Shown one piece after another: positions 55,961 to 64,000 of a stretch of DNA of 64,000 bases; within the stretch, counting starts at the first letter, position 1, and the number at the start of each line of letters is the position of its first letter. The stretch covers positions 4,946,037 to 5,010,036 of the forward strand of contig NC_052673.1 in NCBI RefSeq assembly GCF_016802725.1, given 5' to 3'. The notes beneath the pieces were generated by a model. The model did no database searches and had not been told where the DNA came from. It was given only the letters and a program-made list of their open reading frames with translations. The position numbers were made by a program, and so were the translations under genes. The stretch comes from Solenopsis invicta. Its lineage: Eukaryota > Arthropoda > Insecta > Hymenoptera > Formicidae.

Positions 55961-57385
55961 AGAAATATTAATTGATTGTATTGTACACAAAACGCGTTCT
56001 AAATTCAATTATTAATTATTCAAATAATATCTTTATTGATATTTATTTCTGGAAAGAAAAAATCAAAAAATAAATTATAGTTCAGACAATTTAGACGATC
56101 TAGACGCTGACAAATCCTGTTAAAACCTAAAAAAGTATATTATTTTCATACATCTACATTATAAAATACGTGATTGCAAAGCATTAGTTTTAGAAAAAAA
56201 AATATCTTTATTAATTTTATGCTGATTCGAGTTTCTATTTTAAAAGCTGCAGTTTTATTTATGTGATACTTGTATTTACAAATACAACATTATATGTTAT
56301 TACATATGTACGAAAATAATCTATCTTTTGAAGAGATATCTTTATTTATTTGTTTAATATCTATTTCAGTTTATAAATTTTAAAGAATAAAGATTCATTA
56401 ATGTTATACTATATTTATTTATATAAAAAAAATTATTACATAGCATACAGTGTATACTATACACGATAAAATTCTTATGATCAATGTTTATTAATTGCTA
56501 AGAGTGTACTTGAATTGTCAATTTCGAAAAGGTGTCATGTTCTCAAATCCAAAATTTTACAGGAAACAAAAAAAAACGCTTTCTTTCTAATTATTTGAAT
56601 CAATACCATAAAAATTTGCATAAACACTTTATTGGTAATTTATTTATAATTGTAATTTATAATTGTAATTTATTAATAATTTACTGGTAGTGGTAACCCT
56701 TTTTGAAATTTGTTTTTGACCGGATTAAATTTAAATGTTCAGACATGACTCCTTTTCAAAACAATGCATATTTATAAGATAACCGGTTTTTATCAATAAA
56801 AAAAACAAATACACTTAAAATTGTCAAAAGAACAGTTTACTTCCTTACTGTGAAAAAATTAAAAATCAACACTGAAAGTAGTTTGTAAAAATCACAAAAA
56901 ACTTATGTTATATTAATATCGTGAACATTTGAAAAATGATCAGAGAATTTATAAAATAGAATGCCAAGAATCAAAAATCTTCGGGATGTTCTTGTTCAAT
57001 AGACGATACCTTTTTGAAACTTATAAACCAATTATTTCTTCTTTTTTCAAATACAAGATATGAACCGTTCTCGTAGCAAAATAAAAAAGTACAAAAAATC
57101 ATATTTCAAAAAAAAATTGAAACAATACTTTTTCAAAATTGACAATTCAATTATAAGAAACTTATTTTGCAATGCATTAAATCATAATAAATATTTATAC
57201 TAAACAAAAGTTGTAAGATTTTAAAAATCGACTTTATTCCTTCTAAAAATTAACAATGTTACAACTCCTATATACAATCAATATAGGAAATGTAAAAATT
57301 TAGGTTTTTAAATATATTGCGTACGTACAATATTTGATAGACAAAATATATAATTATATTTTATTTATTTTATATCTACAAATAA

Positions 57386-57390
<5 letters not shown>

Positions 57391-57424
<34 letters not shown>
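57391..57424. repeat. AT microsatellite
   Basis: Uninterrupted TA repeats. Confidence 0.95.
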
Positions 57425-57428
<4 letters not shown>

Positions 57429-57454
57429 ATATATTTTTTAACACATTAAAATGA

Positions 57455-57600
57455 CGACTACGTCATTAGCGGTCAAAAGCAGTTCTTTGTGTTCATAATT
57501 TTTTAGGTAAATTTATAAACATTTACAAGATTTCCCCAAACTGTGCGCCGTAATTTTGCCGGACTTAAACAGATTTTTAAAAAAGAATCCCGATGTAATA
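57455..57600. repeat. Fragment of the tRNA-like repeat family, other strand
   Basis: GCGGTCAAAAGCAG matches the terminal word of 36942-37240, and CAAACTGTGCGCCGT is the inverse of ACGGCGCACAGTT at 30260. Confidence 0.5.
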
Positions 57601-58901
57601 TCAACAAATTAAATTGCTAATCAATTAAATTATTTTTTTAATGCTTGTATGCTCCTCTACTATCACCCATAAACCCAAAATATTAATTCTAAAATAAATT
57701 AAAAACATGTATATTACAGATTTTTTTATTTTACATATATAAAATAAAACGATATGTTTGTATGCTATTACCAAATATAATCATACATTTTGCTTAGTAT
57801 ACTGTATTACGTACATAAAACAAGTATTTTATAGTACATAATCCATAGTATGTATAAAACCCAGAACTTTTCAAAATTAGTCGATCAGTTTTGTCACTAA
57901 AAATTTGGCCATTAGTTAATAGCGGTGTGTCAATCACGTTTTGAATCAGTTGAGACGTCACTTCGACGGACGTAAAGTGCGACAAGTTAGCACGTCACAA
58001 TGATATGCGTATTTCGCTTGATACAGAGTAGTAACATAAAAGATTGTAAAAATAAGAATAAATAAAAACAAATGTAAGTATAAAAAAGTATAGAGTATAA
58101 AAATATATAAATGTATAAATGCATAAAAATACAAGTACTTTATAAATGTATAAATGCAATGTAAAAAAGTATTTAAACAATGTACGAGCTTTAGAGCAAC
58201 AAATTAACAGCAAACTGTGGTTTAATACTTCTTTTATTTGGCTACTTTATATATTTTTTCTGATATAAAGAAGGGTCCAGCTTAATGGTAAATTTCGAGC
58301 TTCCTCCCAAAATTATTTATATTTATTATTATATATCTAAATTATTTAAATTATTAGTAATAATTTAGAATTATATAATACAAATTAACACAAAATCAGT
58401 ACTAATTATGTATAATAATAAATTCTTATATATAATACTAATTTTTTTTACAATGAATTTCTTCTAAATGGCATAAAGCATAAAATTATTGTGTGGCATA
58501 AATTAGCATAAAATCATTACTGTTATTTACATTTTTTTTCTTGTTTTCCTTGTAATCGTACCAGCTTGATATCAGCAGCACCATGAATTTCTTTTAAATG
58601 ACATGTGGTACAAATTAGCACAAAATGAGCACTAAATAGTTTAATAGGCCCCATTCAATTTTGTTAATTTGATCCTGCTAGCTTAATAGAGATGATTTTG
58701 ATTATAGTGATTTTTTTTATAGCAAACTGGAAATTGTCGAAAGATAAGTGGTGTCCAGAATCTACGAATCGTGTTCTTAGAAAGTATAGAGGCTGAAAAT
58801 AAGATTAAATAAAATAGAAAAGAAATAAAGCAATTCCGTAAAAAAAATTTTGCAACACTAATGAAATAAAACTTTACATAAAATAAAACAAGCTAGTGTA
58901 A

Positions 58902-59202
58902 GGGTACTTTCCAGCTACAACACAAGTCAACACAACCGTACACAGTAAAAATGTTGTGTAGCCAGTTTTGTGTCGCTCATAGATACTTGATTTTTACATT
59001 TGGTCTCATTGAAACGTCTACTGTTTTTCCTAATAAACATCCTTAACCTTAGTTTTTGCGCGATTTTGAAAACAATGTCAAAAGATTGATATTTATCCGT
59101 GGGAGATCAAATATGTCTAGCTTCGACAGAAGCAGTGTTCCAATCATAAGTCAACACTGTGTAATACGGTGTATGACTGTGTTTCGTAGCTGGAAAGCAC
59201 CC
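58902..59202. repeat. MITE, about 301 bp
   Basis: Ends GGGTACTTTCCAGCTACAAC and (reverse complement) GGGTGCTTTCCAGCTACGAA, with ACACAAGTCAACACAACCGT-like subterminal pairing to the ACAGTGTTGACTTATG word. The 71-codon ORF nearby is not supported. Confidence 0.8.
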
Positions 59203-59508
59203 GTAGTTTCTGTAAACGGTAAAGAAACTGCGATTTTGGCATCTGTAGTGCAATTTGAGAGACTTTTCTAAATCGTATCACTTGCAGACTTATAAAAATT
59301 CCTTGTTAAAGAAAAAAAACAATGGATATAACATTATTAAAAAATTACATAAGGGAAAGTATTATAAAGTTTAATAATATGGTTTGATATATGCCATCGT
59401 AATTACCTTAAAAAATCGATCAATGATGAGCAATACTAATAATTAGAAAACAATAGACTTATATCTTTAGTCTCGATTTTTCGAATGAAATAAGAGAAAA
59501 CAATAACA

Positions 59509-59682
59509 TGTATAATCGTGAGCTAAAAGGTTGCAACACATTTTCTTCGATTGTTTTTGGAATGTAAACTTGCTCATCAAATGGCGAACATCATTGGTTC
59601 TTACCTGATCCAACCAATTAAGAATCGAACCATCAAACCATCAAAGAAAATGTGTTGCAACCTTTTAACTCACGACTGTACA
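59509..59682. repeat. MITE (family c, copy 2)
   Basis: Left end TGTATAATCGTGAGCTAAAA, right end TTTTAACTCACGACTGTACA; isolated copy flanked by TGTATA and TGTACA. Confidence 0.88.
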
Positions 59683-59845
59683 TGGTGTCATTGATATCTA
59701 TCTCATGAATATAGAAAAGAAATATAGAGACAGAGCATTGGGATGCGGGAGAGAGGGAAAGAAGCCACTGCAAGACGTTGCGACGAGGTAAAGTGTGCCT
59801 AAGTCTAATTGGCCGTTACCGTGCGTGTGCGCAAGTGTTGACAGA

Positions 59846-60034
59846 TGTACAGTCGCCTAACTTATAGTTGCGACACATTTTCTTCGATGATTTTTGAAAT
59901 GTAGCCTTGTTCATCGAGCGGCGAACGTAATTAGTTGGATCCACAAATAAGAACTAATCACGTTTTCAACTCTCGTTATAGTTGCGCGTTCATCGAAAGA
60001 AAAGTGTCGCAACTATAATGCAAGCGACTATACA
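59846..60034. repeat. Family c-related MITE (subfamily with GTCGCCTAAC end)
   Basis: Ends TGTACAGTCGCCTAACTTAT and (reverse complement) TGTATAGTCGCTTGCATTAT; the core TTTTCTTCGATGATTTTTG is shared with family c. Its right end abuts the next family c element. Confidence 0.8.
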
Positions 60035-60225
60035 TACAGTGAGCTAAAAGGTTACAACACATTTTCTTCGATGATTTTTGAAATGTAGACTTGCTCATCG
60101 AACGGCGAATGTAATTGGTTTTTAGCTGTGAATCCAACCAATTACGTTCGCCGATCGATGAGCAAATCTACATTCCAAAAACCATCAAAAAAAAGTGTTG
60201 CAACCTTTTAGCTCTCGACTGTACA
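60033..60225. repeat. MITE (family c, copy 3)
   Basis: Left end TACAGTGAGCTAAAAGGTTA (slightly decayed), right end CCTTTTAGCTCTCGACTGTA; core as family c copy 1. Confidence 0.88.
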
Positions 60226-60426
60226 CCCAGCAACTTTAATTCTGTCCATGAAAAAATTTTCCAAACGGATAAGTCGCTATCTTTATACATATTTACAGTT
60301 CATGATTAACGTAACAACCAATAAACTCTAGTCGTTACACTGATGAACTGCAACTATGTAGAAAGATAGCGACTTCTCAATTTGGTAAATTTCCCAATGG
60401 ACAGAATCAAAGTCGCTGGGTGTACA
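60220..60426. repeat. MITE (family d, copy 3)
   Basis: Ends TGTACACCCAGCAACTTTAA and (reverse complement) TGTACACCCAGCGACTTTGA; shares TGTACA with family c copies on both sides. Confidence 0.9.
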
Positions 60427-60611
60427 GTCGTGAGCTAAAAGGTTGCAACACATTTTCTTCGATGGTTTTTGGAATGTAGACTTACTCATCAATCGGCGAA
60501 CGTAATTGGTTGGATCCACAGATAAGAACCGTTCGCCATTCGATGAGCAAATCTACATTCCAAAAATCATCAAAGAAAATGTGTTGCAACCTTTTAGCTC
60601 ACGACTGTACA
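60421..60611. repeat. MITE (family c, copy 4)
   Basis: Ends TGTACAGTCGTGAGCTAAAA and TTTTAGCTCACGACTGTACA, nearly identical to copy 1 at 44993. Confidence 0.92.
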
Positions 60612-60873
60612 TACATATAAAAAATCGAGGATTAATACAACCTTCCCATGATGTGATATTAATTGTTCGTAAATGTAAAACCAAAATTAAGAAGTATCAT
60701 ATATGGCCACTATTTAACAAATAAATTTTATCAAACTTTATAGAAACTGATATTTTTAAGAATCTGACAGAACACGTTCACGGTCATTCAATATGTATAT
60801 TTATATACAATAATTTATCTGAAGTTGATAGTAAATAATTTATCTGAAGTTGACTTAGGCACAGTCGCCCCAT

Positions 60874-61054
60874 CTTAGGACAGATCGCGGTGCATGCTCT
60901 GCCCGATTCCGTGATCCGTCCCGAATTCAGACGCCGGAAACAGTTGGGGTTAGTGGGTATACCGGCCCTGATTGGGTTGGAAGCCCCACATACCCCGTGC
61001 CCTGTCCCCGCAAGGCACGGAAATGCGGTAATGCATCCCCCAATTATAAAAAAA
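60874..61054 (+). mobile_element. 5'-truncated non-LTR retroelement tail (or SINE) with 14-bp TSD
   Basis: GGCACAGTCGCCCC is duplicated exactly at 60860-60873 and 61055-61068. Between them lies 181 bp of GC-rich, complex sequence ending in ATTATAAAAAAA, an A-rich tail on the plus strand. A perfect variable-length duplication plus 3' A tail is the signature of target-primed retrotransposition. The insert could be the 3' end of an R1-like LINE; I cannot identify it further. Confidence 0.8.
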
Positions 61055-61068
61055 GGCACAGTCGCCCC

Positions 61069-61725
61069 CCGCATTTTAGCATCACACCCCTCGTCTATCT
61101 TGTGAGCTTATGCGCTGTCCCTATATTTCTATATCCATGATCTATCTGAAGTGTAACGTTCTCATTTCGATATAGAATATGTTACCCCAAGGAGCACAAT
61201 CTAGTGGCATAATAGATATAGAAACATTTATGCAACTTTCTTTAAAACTATTCTTACAATCTCGCACTATAATACAATAATATATACTAAAAAATACAAT
61301 ATATGTAGTAATGTCATTAAAATGTTTACATCAACTTATTGTTAATGGGAAATCTATACGACTAATTTCTAACGTCGCATTAACAACATTAAAACTTGTA
61401 ATGTAACTGTTTTACAGTCAACCGTTAATAGTTATAGAATACGTCATAATGACCATCTTAAAAACCACGTATAGATGTTAATACGACTTTCGTATTACAA
61501 AAAACGCAAAATAAAGTATAAAGAAATATTGCAAAAAATAATAACTCTATTAAAAAGGAAATAGAAAGTAAAATTATGGCATAGGTTATTCTTAATAAAT
61601 AATTCTTCCTTAATTTAGTCGGTATTGCTTAAAAACTAATATTTTACATTTATTTCGCTTTGCACGCACGCATCATATATCCATCTACATTTATGTATGG
61701 TTATTTGTCTGACAATGTTCTTATA
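61069..61725. other. AT-rich spacer
   Basis: Nothing recognised. Confidence 0.6.
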
Positions 61726-63283
61726 CAAAGTGATTTAAAATAACATATTGGTCCCGAAGCTGGCATATTTGTAATCGAATTCTGAGACAATTTTTTTCTT
61801 TTGCAAAAATTTGTCCAGAACTTAGTTTTCAAGTTACAAGAAAAATTAGTTAGCGTATGACGAATTGGATACAAGTGATAGACAGGGGCACTATTATACG
61901 CGGGTGTTTTGGTGAGGCGCCTCCTGCGCTCAAATGACTGACAAAAGTACACGGACAGCACATTTCTATTTAAACTCTCTCTCCCTCCCTCCCACTTTTC
62001 CTCTCCCTCCCCCTCCCCTCTCTCTGTCACTTTATTATGCTACATTTAACTTGTCAAATTTCGATTTGTCATCTGGCCGTCAAATATCGGAATAACTGTA
62101 AAATCTTCAAGTAAGTTTACATTATTATAATGAATGTCCGCCCGCAAATAATAAAACTTAATACAAATGAGATTACTTTAATATCATTTGCAAGTTAAAA
62201 GTAGCACTTTTAAAACGCATAAGAAAGGAAAGAAAGAGACCGAGAGTGAGACGGGAGGGGGGGGGAGGTCTTCAAACAAGTTTAAGCACGTTTACTCACG
62301 CACACGGCGATCAGTTTATTGTTTCCACGATGCGACATTTATTATGAAGAAATCTTCAAGGATATAATTTTTAAAATCTCTTTGCATCAACGGATAACCT
62401 GCTCTTTTCAGGGTAACCAAGTATTTTATTTCGAGGAATATTTTTAGTTTTCGCAAATAACAAAAAATAAGAAATAAAAAAAAAATATTTAGAAGAAATT
62501 GATTTTGATAAAATTTCTTGAATATTTTGAACAAATAATAGTTATCTTGATAAAATCACTTATGGATCATATAATTTTTCACAAATAATGATAAACATGC
62601 ATTTGCAACATTTTTCTAATAAATTGTATTGATGCAAATCGTTAATCAATATTTTTAATTTTGAATTGCCCCGTTTTGACTTATGGCTTTAACCAATCGT
62701 TTGACACTCTTATAACGACATAACCAATAATATCCAGTGATATCGTCGAGTAAACACGTGTTGTGTGATCGTAACGTAAACACGTGTTTCTTCGAATAAT
62801 TTTAACGCATCGAATGATTGTAGTGATCAAAGTAGTGATTAATAGTAATTAATAAAGTCGATCGATCGGTTCGTCGCGTAGTTCCGCATTTATCGATCAA
62901 GTGCAGAGTAAATAGTGTAAATGTGGTGAAATGTGAAACAACTTCAAGGGATAGATTTGGATAAAGGACAAATTTAAATTGAACTGTCGCATCGTGGAAA
63001 CAATAAGCTGATCGCCGTATGCGTGAATAAACGTGCTTAAACTTGTTTGAACCCCCCCCCCCTCTATCCCCCCCTTTCATCCCTTTTTGTACGTTTTAAA
63101 AGTGCTACTTTTAACTTGCAAATGATATTTAAGTAATCTAACTTACATTAAATTTTATTATTCGCGGGCATATGTACATTCATTGTAATAATGTAAACTT
63201 GAAGATTTCATGGTCATTCCGATATTTGACGGCCGGATGACAAAGATCGAAATTTGACAAGTTAAATGTAGCATAATTAAAGT

Positions 63284-63325
<42 letters not shown>

Positions 63326-63585
63326 GAAAAAATTTAAATAGGAATGTGCTGTTCGTGTACTTTTGTCAGTCAGTTGAACGCAGGAGATGCCTCACGGAAA
63401 CACCCGCGTGTAACAATGAGTCGCGCCGCCCCTGTCTACCACTTGTATCCGACCCATCATACGCTAATTCTTCTTGTAACTTGAAAACTAAGTTCCGGGC
63501 AAATTTTTGCAAAAGGAAAAATTGTCTCAGAATTTGATTACAAATATGACAGTTTCGGGACCATATGTTATTTTGAATCACCCTG
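61726..63585. mobile_element. Foldback element, 1.86 kb, TA-flanked
   Basis: Inverted ends CAAAGTGATTTAAAATAAC and (reverse complement) CAGGGTGATTCAAAATAAC, with TA at 61724-61725 and 63586-63587. Arms of about 600 bp (61726-62337 and 62985-63585) pair throughout, including mirrored G-rich and purine/pyrimidine tracts. A 647-bp unpaired spacer (62338-62984) lies between. Ends resemble the CAGGGTGA termini at 9585. No transposase seen. Confidence 0.9.
63284..63322. repeat. GA microsatellite
   Basis: (GA)n inside the right foldback arm; the mirrored left-arm position (61975-62030) is a CT/CCCTC-rich tract. Confidence 0.95.
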
Positions 63586-63587
63586 TA

Positions 63588-64000
63588 TACAGAGCGTTAA
63601 AAACTGAGCACTTACAAGAGACGATAAAAGATCATTCACCATCACTCAGCGCATCTGCGAATTACAGAGCAGAGCAGGAGTAAACAGACCAAGTATACAT
63701 ACCAAGAATATAAACATTATCAACATGTATAAATGTATAAATGTTTCAAAAACAATGACATTTATATCACAAAACGACTAACATATAATGAGTAGTATAA
63801 ACGTTGCAAAATCTTAAAATGAATACCACATAAGACTAATTTGTACGGAGTAGTACAGACGTTGTAAAAATAAATACACATGTATGTACTATAAAAAATC
63901 CAAAACGCAGTTAACTTCAGATAGATAAGCATTAATGATGCCGCGTGCCGTGTGTATGTTTTGGACTTACTTGTCCTATATAAATCTAATATGCACACGA
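63588..64000. other. AT-rich spacer to window edge
   Basis: Nothing recognised. Confidence 0.55.

Larger units (their letters stand above)
55354..58901. other. AT-rich intergenic stretch
   Basis: Contains a tRNA-like repeat fragment (55806-55960), an AT microsatellite (57391-57424) and a related repeat fragment (57455-57600); otherwise nothing. Confidence 0.6.

Noticed and set aside
60784..61105. ORFs on both strands across the GC-rich insert
   Set aside because: Cross the target-duplication boundary, so cannot be one gene; the insert is a short retroelement tail.
61701..62030. 109-aa minus-strand ORF and its mirror at 63322-63537
   Set aside because: Both are readings of the same foldback arm; no known domain.

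Overview
The window looks like AT-rich insect nuclear DNA, most likely from a hymenopteran and probably an ant. The evidence is one well-conserved insect gene split by introns, many mariner/Tc1 relics of the kinds common in ant genomes, long AT and GT/CA microsatellites, and very many short inverted-repeat elements. There is no sign of bacterial gene organisation, and no tRNA, rRNA or CRISPR locus was recognised. The species call is inference.

The only host gene I can support is CtBP (C-terminal binding protein, a dehydrogenase-fold transcriptional corepressor). It is on the minus strand, with seven coding exons between 42172 and 15891. Exon junctions fit GT-AG splicing and one continuous reading frame of about 514 codons: 41975-42172, 39968-40255, 38146-38334, 26220-26309, 25709-25850, 21543-21720 and 15891-16350. 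A noncoding 5' exon probably ends at 43629 inside a GC/CpG-rich promoter-like block (about 43540-44110). The last coding exon is extremely GC-rich and encodes a poly-glycine tail. It opens with a tandem NAGNAG acceptor, and the preceding donor carries an in-frame stop, so short and long C-terminal isoforms are plausible.

From 1 to about 15.5 kb (downstream of CtBP) there is the end of a mariner element at the left edge, several foldback or MITE elements (969-1151, 5957-6676, 7595-7987, 9585-10124, 11507-12513), microsatellites and otherwise featureless AT-rich DNA. The CtBP introns (16-42 kb) hold a mariner with several stops (22146-23437), a second degenerate mariner (28341 to about 29360), an internally deleted mariner (31230-31628), an internally deleted Tc1-like element (32930-33642) inside a ~120-bp repeat field, an element with an 8-bp target duplication (27657-28060), and other inverted repeats.

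Upstream of the promoter (44.1-64 kb) I found no host gene. This is a dense, nested accumulation of short inverted-repeat elements. Two chains (44401-45540 and 59846-60611) are built from MITE families that abut through shared TGTACA/TGTATA-type junctions. A 2-kb palindrome made of smaller palindromes lies at 53372-55353, and a 1.86-kb foldback element at 61726-63585. A piggyBac-like TTAA-flanked element (49747-50408) sits inside a larger terminal-repeat element (48031-50507), and a short retroposed fragment at 60874-61054 has a perfect 14-bp target duplication. All matches were made by eye, so repeat boundaries are approximate to a few bases unless a target-site duplication is quoted.
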